A program made the translations under genes and the position numbers. A model generated the notes under the pieces. That model had not been told where the DNA came from and ran no database searches. It saw only the letters and a program-made list of their open reading frames with translations. From an uncultured Blautia sp. (GTDB taxonomy: Bacteria; Bacillota; Clostridia; Lachnospirales; Lachnospiraceae), in assembly GCA_958367245.1 (NCBI GenBank), contig CATXEA010000001.1:1-64000 (forward strand): 64,000 bases of DNA, written 5' to 3'. Positions 1-7,933 of this stretch are shown here, piece after piece (position 1 is the stretch's first letter; every line of letters begins with the position of its first letter).

Positions 1-116
1 GCTTCTTCCACATTACTGACAGCCGGTTCTCCATCTGAAAAATCAGCGGCATAGATCGTACTGCCTACAGACATTGTAATGATTGTACAGAGAATACACA
101 AAACTTTTTTCTTCAT
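1..116 (-). CDS. Secreted protein, N-terminal fragment
   Basis: Only the first 38 codons are in the window; the gene continues past the left edge. Reading on the minus strand from the ATG at 114-116, the product begins with a basic stretch (MKKK), then a hydrophobic segment of Leu, Ile, Cys and Val, then a plausible signal-peptidase site after Thr-Ile-Tyr-Ala-Ala, so it is probably exported. An AGGGAGGG ribosome-binding site lies about 8 bases upstream. The acidic start of the mature part does not identify a family. Confidence 0.6.
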   Translation of the reverse strand, partial: MKKKVLCILCTIITMSVGSTIYAADFSDGEPAVSNVEE

Positions 117-247
117 AAACAAATCCCTCCCTAACCATATGCAAACAACAAATAATAATGTTTATTTTCAATTTGTTACTTTATTGTAACATATAAAAAC
201 GCGTTCCCTGTAAAGCTAATTTAACAAATATATGATTTTCCAAATAT

Positions 248-281
248 ATAAGGCTGGAGCAAACAAGCACTCCAGCCTTAT
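248..281 (-). terminator. Terminator of the MBL-hydrolase gene
   Basis: A perfect 12-bp inverted repeat (ATAAGGCTGGAG at 248-259, its complement at 270-281) lies about 40 bases beyond the stop of the minus-strand gene at 321. On the minus strand it is followed by a short T-containing run, so it acts as a weak intrinsic terminator. Confidence 0.6.
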
Positions 282-320
282 ATGTCAATCACTGCTTATT
301 GATATATAACGTATATGTAG

Positions 321-1496
321 TTATGAGCTAGTTGTATTTTCCTTTTCTTTTGTTGCATTATTCTCAGGAATCGGGCGAATTAATTTCTGCGCATACTTGG
401 TGGCAGTGAAGCGCCTTGAATAATAATTAACAACCCCGTCAATAAACTCTACTACTATGCTCGCACGATTAGTTTCATCTACATTGCCCCATTCTTCTTT
501 AAAATCCTGATAAACTCCATAAACGCGAACAAATGGATGATTTGGATGTATTTCACCATCGTTGTATTTATTATAGCGTTTAAGAGTCTTGTCAGTATAA
601 TCAGCCCGTTGCTGAATTGCTGCGCATCCCCTGTCTGATGGAACAATTTTATCCAAGAATTTCTGACAATTAGCGGCTTCAGAACCATGATGACTCATCT
701 GAATCAGATCGTAGTCTTCAAGAGGTTCATATTCTAATAACACATTTTCCGAGAGCTCATAAACATCTCCGGGAAAAAGAACCTTATACCCCTGTACAGT
801 ATAAGAGGCAACAATGGAAAATTTATCAGAATAACCATTGCCTCCATTACTTTTATCATCTGCGGAAGTTGAGTTAACGTCTGCATATCTATTTTCTTCA
901 TCAGTAATATTATAAAACTTAAATTGTCCTGTTCCAATACTGCAAGCCTTAATGATATCTTCTGTAGAATTTTCACTAAAAATCAATAATTTTGCATCTT
1001 TATGAAAATATTCTTTATAATGGGTGAACGCACATACAAGCTGGCGAAATCGTTTTACCAATTTCAAAGTTTCATCAGCAGACATTTTATTTTTTAGTCT
1101 TTCAATTTTCCCCTCACTCATCGGAAGGATTAAATTGTTTATTTTAATTTGTGCACTGGCATAGTTTTTTAATAAATATAAAAGATTTCCATAATGATCT
1201 CCATGGTAGTGTGTAATTATCACATATTCAAGTGTCTTGATTCCATGCACTTTTAAGTATTTATCAAGTAACCATGTATCGTACTCCCTCGGATCAGGGA
1301 CATTTGAATTAGATAATTTGGCTGATTCACCGTAGCCGACATCAATCATGCCGTACTTATGTTTTTTTTCTACTGGATCATATTCCTGAATAATGGTTGC
1401 ATTAGATCCTTTTGTAAATGTTGCATTATTACTTGCATCAAAAGATGGTTTTCCTTTCATCGCCAGAAAATGAATTTTTGCTAAATTTGTTGCCAT
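321..1496 (-). CDS. MBL-fold metallo-hydrolase, ComEC/Rec2-like
   Basis: A 391-residue metallo-beta-lactamase-fold protein. The metal-binding signature T-H-Y-H-G-D-H-Y-G is near residue 100, a further metal-ligand aspartate sits in F-P-G-D-V, and a histidine motif S-H-H-G-S-E-A follows; this arrangement is typical of the ComEC/Rec2-like branch. No signal peptide or membrane segment is seen, so it is probably cytoplasmic. Two in-frame ATGs exist (1502 and 1496). The AGGAG box leaves only two bases before the first and eight before the second, so 1496 is chosen. A small XRE regulator lies directly upstream on the same strand. The substrate is unknown. The AT-rich composition differs from the housekeeping part of the window and suggests an accessory gene. 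Confidence 0.8.
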   Translation of the reverse strand: MATNLAKIHFLAMKGKPSFDASNNATFTKGSNATIIQEYDPVEKKHKYGMIDVGYGESAKLSNSNVPDPREYDTWLLDKYLKVHGIKTLEYVIITHYHGDHYGNLLYLLKNYASAQIKINNLILPMSEGKIERLKNKMSADETLKLVKRFRQLVCAFTHYKEYFHKDAKLLIFSENSTEDIIKACSIGTGQFKFYNITDEENRYADVNSTSADDKSNGGNGYSDKFSIVASYTVQGYKVLFPGDVYELSENVLLEYEPLEDYDLIQMSHHGSEAANCQKFLDKIVPSDRGCAAIQQRADYTDKTLKRYNKYNDGEIHPNHPFVRVYGVYQDFKEEWGNVDETNRASIVVEFIDGVVNYYSRRFTATKYAQKLIRPIPENNATKEKENTTSS

Positions 1497-1566
1497 AGTC
1501 ATTTCTCCTTTTCTTTTTAAATTTTCCGTTCTGCAGTTACGGTTTTGTAAGGAGCTCCTTTACATA

Positions 1567-1581
1567 TTCTATAATATAGAA
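1567..1581. promoter_or_regulatory. Palindrome at the MBL-gene promoter, possible operator
   Basis: A perfect palindrome with arms TTCTATA and TATAGAA around one central base lies between the MBL gene and the XRE gene. It covers the most likely -10 region for minus-strand transcription of the MBL gene (TATTAT on that strand), which makes it a candidate site for the adjacent XRE repressor. Confidence 0.35.
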
Positions 1582-1637
1582 CATGCGTTTGCTTTTCCAT
1601 AGCAAATTTGCAAATTGCAGATTTTCATGTATTTCCG

Positions 1638-1880
1638 TCAAATCTGAAAATTATTTTCTGTAATGTTTATAATATTTTCAATTGGCTGTTCCAGGGTTTT
1701 GGACAGTTCTATTAAAATCAAAATATCAACAGCAGAAGTACCATTTTCAATTCTGGAAATAGTTGAGCAAGATACTCCAAGCAGTTCTGCCAGCTTTTCT
1801 TGATTATAATGTTTTAATTGTCTGTATTTTCTTATGTTGTTTCCAATTGCTATCAGCTTTTTATCAATCTGTGTATACAT
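1638..1880 (-). CDS. XRE-family transcriptional regulator
   Basis: An 80-residue single-domain helix-turn-helix protein. Residues 11-65 match the Cro/C1 fold: a first helix around I-R-K-Y-R-Q-L, the helix-turn-helix Q-E-K-L-A-E-L-L-G-V-S-C-S-T-I-S-R-I-E-N-G, then two closing helices. There is no ligand or oligomerisation domain, so it resembles a simple repressor. A strong AAGGAGG box stands a few bases before the ATG. It lies upstream of the MBL hydrolase on the same strand, with palindromes in between, and probably controls that gene and itself. Confidence 0.85.
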   Translation of the reverse strand: MYTQIDKKLIAIGNNIRKYRQLKHYNQEKLAELLGVSCSTISRIENGTSAVDILILIELSKTLEQPIENIINITENNFQI

Positions 1881-2015
1881 GTCGCTTCCTCCTTAGTAAA
1901 AATATGTATCTGTACTGTATAAATTGAAAAGCAAACATTTGTTCGTTTATATTATAGCATAAACTATTTTTGTATGCAAGAAAATCAGAATGTTTGTTCT
2001 GCTTTTCTTTTCTGG

Positions 2016-2035
2016 AATTTATGATTTCATAAATT
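2016..2035. repeat. Perfect 20-bp palindrome in intergenic DNA
   Basis: Arms AATTTATGA and TCATAAATT flank a TT centre. A second, gapped inverted repeat nearby pairs 1926-1939 with 1989-2007. The 1881-2135 stretch holds the promoter side of the XRE gene and otherwise only a short remnant ORF. These could be repressor sites or hairpins. Confidence 0.35.
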
Positions 2036-2049
2036 AATCATTAACATTT

Positions 2050-2184
2050 ATGTATTGGAATGCCGGAACAGTGGAACTTGGCAGATTACAAAAAATGCTG
2101 AAAATGACACCGGAAGAAATCTGTGGCAATGCCTGTCAGATTGAATGTAAAACAGTCCGTTTATATTCTGTTGCAGTCATATGA
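2050..2184 (+). pseudogene. Possible gene remnant, 44 codons
   Basis: An open frame starts at an ATG and ends in TGA inside the 3' end of the convergent AraC gene. The first 28 residues (M-Y-W-N-A-G-T-V-E-L-G-R-L-Q-K-M-L and so on, then T-P-E-E-I-C) look protein-like, but there is no ribosome-binding site and the frame ends abruptly. It may be the tail of a gene lost when the locus was rearranged. No family is recognised, and chance coding is possible. Confidence 0.2.
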
Positions 2185-3005
2185 TAGTATTTTTTGAATG
2201 CAGTATGAAAATGGTTTGGACAGGAATATCCTAATTTTGAAGCAATTTCTGAAAGTGAATACTTATTCTCTTTTAAAAGTGTCACTGCTGCACACATTCT
2301 TGCTTCTGTCCGTTTTTGAAGAAAATTTTGCCCGTATTGGTCAAAAAGAATTCTGCGTGTCTGTCTGGTACTGAGTCCTAAGCGGTTCGCCAATTCTTCC
2401 AGAGTAATCGTATTATATTCGAGGAGAAAGCTGTCTTCAATTAAGATATAAGCTTTAATCAGAGGGATTGGAATGTATGTAATTGCCGCATTTGTGGCAG
2501 GCTCATAATTACGCAGGATTTTTACCAGAAACTGCATGAAAAGCGCCTGAAGCATAATGGAAGCAGCGGGACCCGGATTTGAAAATTCTGCATGTATCTG
2601 TTCAAGCGTAACCGGTAAGTCTGCGCAATCTTTTCCATACCAGAAAGGATAACGCAAAAAAGTGTCCATGATATGTTTTTGTCTGGCAGTGTCTTTATGG
2701 GAGGAACTGTGTGATTCGGCTATTTCCAGATAAATACAATATTCAAAGGTCGGCTCGTCTGAATCCGAATACTGCTGGTGTTCCACATGGGGACCTGTTG
2801 TATACAGGATGTTTGGATAAAGTTCATAAGAACACTGGTTGCTGATGAGAGTCCCCTTTCCTTTTGGAATATAATGAATCTCGTAACTATTCGAGCTGTG
2901 CATGTGAGACGGCGTATTCCATGTCTGACATTCGTATGTAAACTTCAATATATGAATCTGGTATTGCCCTATTGAAAAAGTAATATTCAAATTATCATTT
3001 TTCAT
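2136..3005 (-). CDS. AraC-family regulator of the sugar-acid operon
   Basis: A 289-residue AraC/XylS regulator. The N-terminal half is a cupin-like effector domain (M-H-S-S-N-S-Y-E-I-H-Y-I near residue 35); the last 100 residues hold two helix-turn-helix motifs (L-E-E-L-A-N-R-L-G-L-S-T-R-Q-T-R-R and S-L-S-E-I-A-S-K-L-G-Y-S-C-P-N-H-F). The frame is open upstream to 3044, but only the ATG at 3005 has a well-spaced GGAG box. It is transcribed away from the 3202-9427 catabolic operon across a 196-bp gap with two palindromes, the usual position for a local sugar-responsive activator of such an operon. Confidence 0.85.
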   Translation of the reverse strand: MKNDNLNITFSIGQYQIHILKFTYECQTWNTPSHMHSSNSYEIHYIPKGKGTLISNQCSYELYPNILYTTGPHVEHQQYSDSDEPTFEYCIYLEIAESHSSSHKDTARQKHIMDTFLRYPFWYGKDCADLPVTLEQIHAEFSNPGPAASIMLQALFMQFLVKILRNYEPATNAAITYIPIPLIKAYILIEDSFLLEYNTITLEELANRLGLSTRQTRRILFDQYGQNFLQKRTEARMCAAVTLLKENKYSLSEIASKLGYSCPNHFHTAFKKYYHMTATEYKRTVLHSI

Positions 3006-3054
3006 GTTAATCTCCAATCTGCTGTCATAAGAAAATATCTTCAAGTACGCTAAT

Positions 3055-3081
3055 CGGACATAAATAGTATTTATATGTCCG
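3055..3081. promoter_or_regulatory. Palindrome between AraC gene and sugar-acid operon
   Basis: An inverted repeat (CGGACATA and TATGTCCG) with a further AT-rich partial match inside lies in the divergent region. It is upstream of a TATAAT at 3114-3119 that has no good -35 partner, as expected for an activator-dependent promoter. Candidate AraC-type operator. Confidence 0.4.
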
Positions 3082-3136
3082 CTATCCCCATATTTTTATC
3101 ATACAACAGTCCCTATAATAAAAGCAAGAATATATT

Positions 3137-3156
3137 AGAGCCTGCATGCAGGTTCT
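3137..3156. promoter_or_regulatory. Near-perfect palindrome in the operon leader
   Basis: Twenty bases centred on CCTGCATGCAGG with one G-T mismatch in the outer arms. It is about 11-30 bases after the expected start of transcription from the TATAAT at 3114-3119, so it could be a repressor site or an RNA hairpin. Confidence 0.35.
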
Positions 3157-3201
3157 GAATAACAGCGTAGGGTAAGAGAAATACGAATAGGAGATGATAA
3201 A

Positions 3202-4080
3202 ATGGTAATTGACGCGCATTTACACCTTTGGGATATTCAGGCAGGATGTGTAAATGGAAAGCCTGTTTTTGCTCTGGATGGGGGAAAAAGCAATTTTGGC
3301 GGTGAAATACGTCAGATGATGCCTCCATATATGCTGGACGGACGAAATACAGCAGAGATGTTAATGGCAAATATGGACTATGCGAGAGTAAGCGGGTGTG
3401 TGGTAACGCAGGAATACATAGACGGAAATCAGGATAGATACCTTCTGGAGTGTAAAAAGAAATATCCGGAAAGAATGAAAATCTGCTGTCTGTATGAAGA
3501 AAAACCGATAGAGGACGCATGGGTTATGCGCTTTGATGGAATAAAAATCTGTGCAGGCAGATTAAAAGAGAAGAATTTAATGCAGCATGAAGCAGTTTTT
3601 TCCCAGGCAGCCCGATTGGGAAAGTTTATCTCTATTGATTTGGCAGAAGGAGATTTACAGGTACCGGAAATGGAAAAAATAATTGAAAAATATCCAAATC
3701 TGCGTATAGCAATCGGACATTTTGGCATGGTCACTGTTCAGGGATGGGAAAAACAAATTGAACTTGCCAGACATCAGAATGTATATATTGAAAGCGGCGG
3801 AATCACATGGCTGTTTCATAAAGAGTTTTACCCATATCCGTCTGCAATTGCAGCAATACGCAGGGCAATTCAGATTTGCGGAATTGATAAGCTGATGTGG
3901 GGAAGCGACTATCCAAGGACAATGACTGCGATTACTTATGATATGAGCAAAACCTTTATTGAAGAAACTACAGCCTTGTCAGAGCTGGAAAAGCGAAAAA
4001 TACTTGGGGAAAACGCGGAACGCTTTTATGGATTTTCCAAATTGGAAATACCGTCCAAAATTATTAATATGGTTGAATAG
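3202..4080 (+). CDS. Amidohydrolase-family sugar lactonase (predicted)
   Basis: A 292-residue TIM-barrel amidohydrolase. The metal-binding H-x-H is at residues 6-8 (D-A-H-L-H-L-W), and the strand-8 motif G-S-D-Y-P-R-T carries the catalytic aspartate near the C terminus. This is the COG2159/COG3618 type, which includes aldonolactonases. It is first in an operon followed 10 bases later by a Zn-dependent dehydrogenase, then L-galactonate-dehydrogenase-like, altronate dehydratase and tagaturonate reductase genes. In that setting it most likely opens the lactone formed by the first dehydrogenase, perhaps L-galactonolactone. The family is clear; the substrate is inference. Confidence 0.7.
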   Translation: MVIDAHLHLWDIQAGCVNGKPVFALDGGKSNFGGEIRQMMPPYMLDGRNTAEMLMANMDYARVSGCVVTQEYIDGNQDRYLLECKKKYPERMKICCLYEEKPIEDAWVMRFDGIKICAGRLKEKNLMQHEAVFSQAARLGKFISIDLAEGDLQVPEMEKIIEKYPNLRIAIGHFGMVTVQGWEKQIELARHQNVYIESGGITWLFHKEFYPYPSAIAAIRRAIQICGIDKLMWGSDYPRTMTAITYDMSKTFIEETTALSELEKRKILGENAERFYGFSKLEIPSKIINMVE

Positions 4081-4090
4081 GAGAATTAAC

Positions 4091-5296
4091 ATGATTGTAA
4101 AAGGTACTTATTTTCAAAACAGTGAAGAAAAACCGTTAGTATACGGAGATGTTGAAATACACAATCCACCGAGAAGAAGGCTAAGAGGAGAAGAGGAAAA
4201 AACAGGAATTCTGGCAGAAAGTGTGCTGGTCGGTTTCTGCGGAACAGATTATACGCTGATGAATATGGGGCGCAAAGGCAAATTGGGGGCAAAGTTTCCG
4301 GAAGGCTGCGAACGATTGATAAACGGACATGAAGGCGTTGTCTGGGTTCCTTCAGAGAACAGGTTTGCAATTGTACTGATTCGAGGGGGAAACAGTTACG
4401 ATCCGACAAGATATACAGAAGAAGAAACTTATTTTGAGTATGGCTGCGATCAGGCGGATGGTTTGTTTTCAGACAAAAATTATTATAATTCGGATATGCT
4501 GCTGGAGATTCCGGATGGGTATGTAAAGGATGGAAAGATTTCACTTTCTTTATGTAAGAAACTGGTATTCAGCGATCCTTATGCCTGTATGATTTTTCAG
4601 AGAGAACGAATGGAGGATTTGGGAGAAGCGCATAATTTCCGTGTGAAAATGGCTGAATATAAATGTACGGAAGCTAAGGCGAGAGAAATTGCCAGAAAGG
4701 AAACCTTTGCCCGAGTATGTATTTTCGGTCTGGGAACAACAGGAATGTTCATAGGCGATCTGATACATCAGAGATATCCGGATGCTAATATTGTTTTTGT
4801 TGCCAGAAGTGAAGAAAGCAGTCCGAAGGTTTCATTCGCTTTAAAACAGGCGGGCGCTTCTTATGTAAGAAATGTTTTTGACACAAAAGAAGAGCTGGCT
4901 GATGCGATTAAAGAAAAGCTTGGAGGAACAGCAACTGTATTTATCGGTTCAAGCGGAGCGCAGATAGAACATGAAATAGCGTTTCAGTATGGGGTTCTGG
5001 GATGTAATGGTATTTATAACTCATTTTCTCTGGGACCGGAAGTAGCAGTTGACACAATGCCTTTTGGCTTCAAAAATCAGTTGATATTTGGTTCTATTAA
5101 TTTCCGTCAGGATCATATGGAAGAGGCAATCCGAATTCTTCAAAACAGCGATTATGACCAGATTGTAGAATTGATTGACAAAGAAGAATTTGCTCAGGAT
5201 CCGATAGATGCATACGAAAATAAAATTTATTCAAAGAGCGCGCCAATGAAAACAGCAGTCATCTGGAATGAAAACTATGTAGATAAAGACAGATAA
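4091..5296 (+). CDS. Zn-dependent MDR dehydrogenase, glucose-dehydrogenase-like
   Basis: A 401-residue medium-chain dehydrogenase/reductase. Cys50 (F-C-G-T-D) and His80-Glu81 (N-G-H-E-G) are the catalytic zinc ligands, and a Rossmann motif G-L-G-T-T-G lies near residue 211. The four-cysteine structural-zinc lobe is missing, as in several sugar 1-dehydrogenases. The ATG at 4091 follows GGAG and lies 10 bases after the previous stop; the frame is open further upstream but that part overlaps the lactonase. Together with the lactonase it fits oxidation of an aldose to its lactone. L-galactose is the favoured substrate because the next enzymes consume L-galactonate, but D-sugars cannot be excluded. 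Confidence 0.7.
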   Translation: MIVKGTYFQNSEEKPLVYGDVEIHNPPRRRLRGEEEKTGILAESVLVGFCGTDYTLMNMGRKGKLGAKFPEGCERLINGHEGVVWVPSENRFAIVLIRGGNSYDPTRYTEEETYFEYGCDQADGLFSDKNYYNSDMLLEIPDGYVKDGKISLSLCKKLVFSDPYACMIFQRERMEDLGEAHNFRVKMAEYKCTEAKAREIARKETFARVCIFGLGTTGMFIGDLIHQRYPDANIVFVARSEESSPKVSFALKQAGASYVRNVFDTKEELADAIKEKLGGTATVFIGSSGAQIEHEIAFQYGVLGCNGIYNSFSLGPEVAVDTMPFGFKNQLIFGSINFRQDHMEEAIRILQNSDYDQIVELIDKEEFAQDPIDAYENKIYSKSAPMKTAVIWNENYVDKDR

Positions 5297-5341
5297 TAAC
5301 GGAATAAAAATCCAAAGGCGAAAAAGTGAGGAGGAATTACA

Positions 5342-6406
5342 ATGAAAACAATCCTAATAAATGAACCGGGAAAGGTTGAAGTAATCGAAACGGAAATGCC
5401 GGCTGTGAAAGAGGGAGAAGCGCTGCTTAAAATTCTGTATGGCGGAATCTGCGGCAGTGATCTGGGAACGTATCGCGGAACTTTTGCCTATGCAGGCTAT
5501 CCGAGAATACCGGGGCACGAGTTCTCTGCGCAGATTGTAAAAATCGGAGAGAACAACAGAGGTCTGAAAGAAGGAATGATTGTAACCTGCAACCCGTATT
5601 TTAATTGCCGGAAATGTTATGCATGTGAGCGCGGACTGGTAAACTGCTGTGAATCCAATGAGACAATGGGAGCGCAGAGAGACGGTGCATTTTCGGAATA
5701 TATCACAATGCCGGTGGAACGTATTTATGACGGAAAAGGTCTGAGTCCGAAACAGCTTGCGCTGATTGAACCTTTCTGTATCAGCTATCATGGGGTATCA
5801 AGAGCTCATATAAAAAAAGGAGACAAGGTTCTTGTTATAGGCGCAGGAACCATAGGAGTTCTGGCTGCAATTGCGGCAAAAGCAAAGGGCGGAGAAGTTT
5901 ACATTGCGGATGTTGCAGAAGAAAAACTTCAGTATGCATATAAGACTTTTGGTCTTGCTGGCATGATAAAGAATGACGGGAAAGAAGCATTTATGGAGCA
6001 GGTGCTTTCAATAACAGGAAAACACAATGGTTTTGACGTATGCATTGAAGCAGTGGGACTTCCGTCTACTTTTCAGGACTGTATTGATGCGGCTGCATTT
6101 GGAGGCAGTGTTGTGCTGATCGGAGTTGGTAAGCAGAATCTTGACTTTAACTTTACATTAATCCAGAAGAAGGAATTAAATGTGTTTGGTTCAAGAAATG
6201 CTCTGAAGCAGGATTTTACAGAATTAATAGATCTGGTAAAAAGCGGAGAAATTGCGTTGGAAAAGGTGGTAATGAATCCGGATTCAAAGGATGCGGCAAA
6301 GAAATCAGAATACGAACTGGAAGAAGCTCCTGCAGCGTTTGAAGAATTCAGCAAATATGGCGGAAGTAAATTAAAAGTATTGATTCATTTTGCAGATCCG
6401 GTATGA
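5342..6406 (+). CDS. lgoD: L-galactonate 5-dehydrogenase-like Zn dehydrogenase
   Basis: A 354-residue Zn-dependent MDR dehydrogenase. Visible ligands are Cys37 (G-I-C-G-S-D), His59-Glu60 (G-H-E-F), and the structural-zinc cysteines 89, 92, 95 and 103. A Rossmann motif G-A-G-T-I-G is near residue 165. The segment A-L-I-E-P-F-C-I-S and the late G-S-R-N-A motif resemble Escherichia coli YjjN/LgoD, which oxidises L-galactonate to D-tagaturonate. The downstream uxaA and uxaB homologues, which handle tagaturonate and altronate, support that role. Threonine/sorbitol-dehydrogenase-type relatives share the fold, so the substrate needs testing. Confidence 0.7.
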   Translation: MKTILINEPGKVEVIETEMPAVKEGEALLKILYGGICGSDLGTYRGTFAYAGYPRIPGHEFSAQIVKIGENNRGLKEGMIVTCNPYFNCRKCYACERGLVNCCESNETMGAQRDGAFSEYITMPVERIYDGKGLSPKQLALIEPFCISYHGVSRAHIKKGDKVLVIGAGTIGVLAAIAAKAKGGEVYIADVAEEKLQYAYKTFGLAGMIKNDGKEAFMEQVLSITGKHNGFDVCIEAVGLPSTFQDCIDAAAFGGSVVLIGVGKQNLDFNFTLIQKKELNVFGSRNALKQDFTELIDLVKSGEIALEKVVMNPDSKDAAKKSEYELEEAPAAFEEFSKYGGSKLKVLIHFADPV

Positions 6407-6417
6407 GGATGTGATTT

Positions 6418-7899
6418 ATGAAGGAATTTATAAAAATTCACAAAGAGGATACGGTAGCAGTTGCGTTAAAGCCCTTAGAAAAAGGGAAAGTCATCGAGAT
6501 AGACGGAAAGAAGGTTGAACTGAAGGAGGAGATTCCTCAGGGACATAAATTTGCCCTGTGTACAATCGGCGCAGGAGAACAGGTCATTAAATATGGAAAC
6601 AGCATAGGAATTGCAAAAGAAGAAATTCCCTCCGGAGCATGGGTACATATCCACAATGTAAAAACAGGACTTGGGGAAGTGCTGGAGTATCAGTTTGAAC
6701 AGCAGAAGGCAAGTCTGGAGAAAGCAGAGGAGGCTTTTTTTGAAGGATACCGCAGAAGCGACGGAAAGGTGGGAGTCCGCAATGAAATCTGGATTATTCC
6801 TACTGTGGGATGCGTAAACAATGTGGCTCAGATGATTGAGAAGAGGGCAAAAAAATATGCAGGAGGAGCGGTAGAAGATATTTGTGCGTTCCCTCACCCA
6901 TATGGCTGCTCTCAAATGGGGGATGATCAGGATAATACAAGAACAATACTGGCAGATCTGATAAACCATCCGAATGCGGGAGGTGTTCTTGTATTAGGAC
7001 TTGGTTGTGAGAATAGTAATATTCAGGAATTAAAGAAGTTTATTGGCGAGTACGACGAGAAACGGGTAAAATTTCTTGTGGCGCAGGAACATGAGGATGA
7101 GGTAGAGGACTCGCTTGAACTAATCAGAGAACTGGCAGAATATGCAGGGAAGTTTCACAGAGAGTCGATTTCCGTAAGCGAACTCGTAATTGGAATGAAA
7201 TGCGGTGGTTCCGACGGACTGTCGGGAATTACGGCAAATCCGGCTGTAGGAGCTTTTTCGGATATGCTGATTTCCGGGGGAGGAACGACTATATTAACTG
7301 AGGTTCCGGAGATGTTCGGCGCAGAAACGCTTCTGATGAATCGATGTGAGAATGAAGAGCTATTTGAAAAAACAGTAAAATTAATCAATGATTTTAAAAA
7401 CTATTTTACGTCCCACAATCAGACAATTTATGAAAACCCATCTCCCGGAAATAAAAAGGGCGGAATTACTACGCTGGAGGATAAATCACTGGGTTGTACG
7501 CAAAAATCCGGAAAAGCTCCAATCAGGGGAGTGCTGGCTTACGGGGAATGCGTGACAGAAAAAGGACTGAATCTTTTGAGCGCACCCGGAAACGATTTGG
7601 TAGCTTCTACTGCGCTTGCTGCGTCGGGAGCGCATATCGTATTGTTTACAACGGGCAGGGGAACTCCATTTGCTTCTCCGGTGCCTACGATAAAAATATC
7701 CAGTAATACACAGCTTGCAGACAAAAAGAAGAACTGGATTGATTTTAACTGCGGAGATATGGTAGAGAACAGTTCGCTGGAGGAAAGTTCAGAAAGATTA
7801 TTTGATTATGTACTGGAAGTTGCTTCAGGAAAAAAAGTGAAGGCAGAAGAAGCGGGCTTTCACGATATGGCAATCTTTAAACAGGGAGTAACTTTATAA
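6418..7899 (+). CDS. uxaA: Altronate dehydratase
   Basis: A 493-residue UxaA/GarD-family protein that removes water from D-altronate to give 2-keto-3-deoxygluconate. The N-terminal 90 residues form the SAF-like domain (H-K-E-D-T-V-A-V-A-L), followed by the large dehydratase domain with G-L-G-C-E-N, M-K-C-G-G-S-D-G-L-S-G and the conserved C-terminal T-T-G-R-G-T-P segment. It is full length. The start codon is 12 bases after lgoD, behind a GGATG-type box. In the operon it acts after tagaturonate reductase. Confidence 0.88.
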   Translation: MKEFIKIHKEDTVAVALKPLEKGKVIEIDGKKVELKEEIPQGHKFALCTIGAGEQVIKYGNSIGIAKEEIPSGAWVHIHNVKTGLGEVLEYQFEQQKASLEKAEEAFFEGYRRSDGKVGVRNEIWIIPTVGCVNNVAQMIEKRAKKYAGGAVEDICAFPHPYGCSQMGDDQDNTRTILADLINHPNAGGVLVLGLGCENSNIQELKKFIGEYDEKRVKFLVAQEHEDEVEDSLELIRELAEYAGKFHRESISVSELVIGMKCGGSDGLSGITANPAVGAFSDMLISGGGTTILTEVPEMFGAETLLMNRCENEELFEKTVKLINDFKNYFTSHNQTIYENPSPGNKKGGITTLEDKSLGCTQKSGKAPIRGVLAYGECVTEKGLNLLSAPGNDLVASTALAASGAHIVLFTTGRGTPFASPVPTIKISSNTQLADKKKNWIDFNCGDMVENSSLEESSERLFDYVLEVASGKKVKAEEAGFHDMAIFKQGVTL

Positions 7900-7933
7900 G
7901 GGATGACCGAAAGGCGATACAGGAGAGCATACA

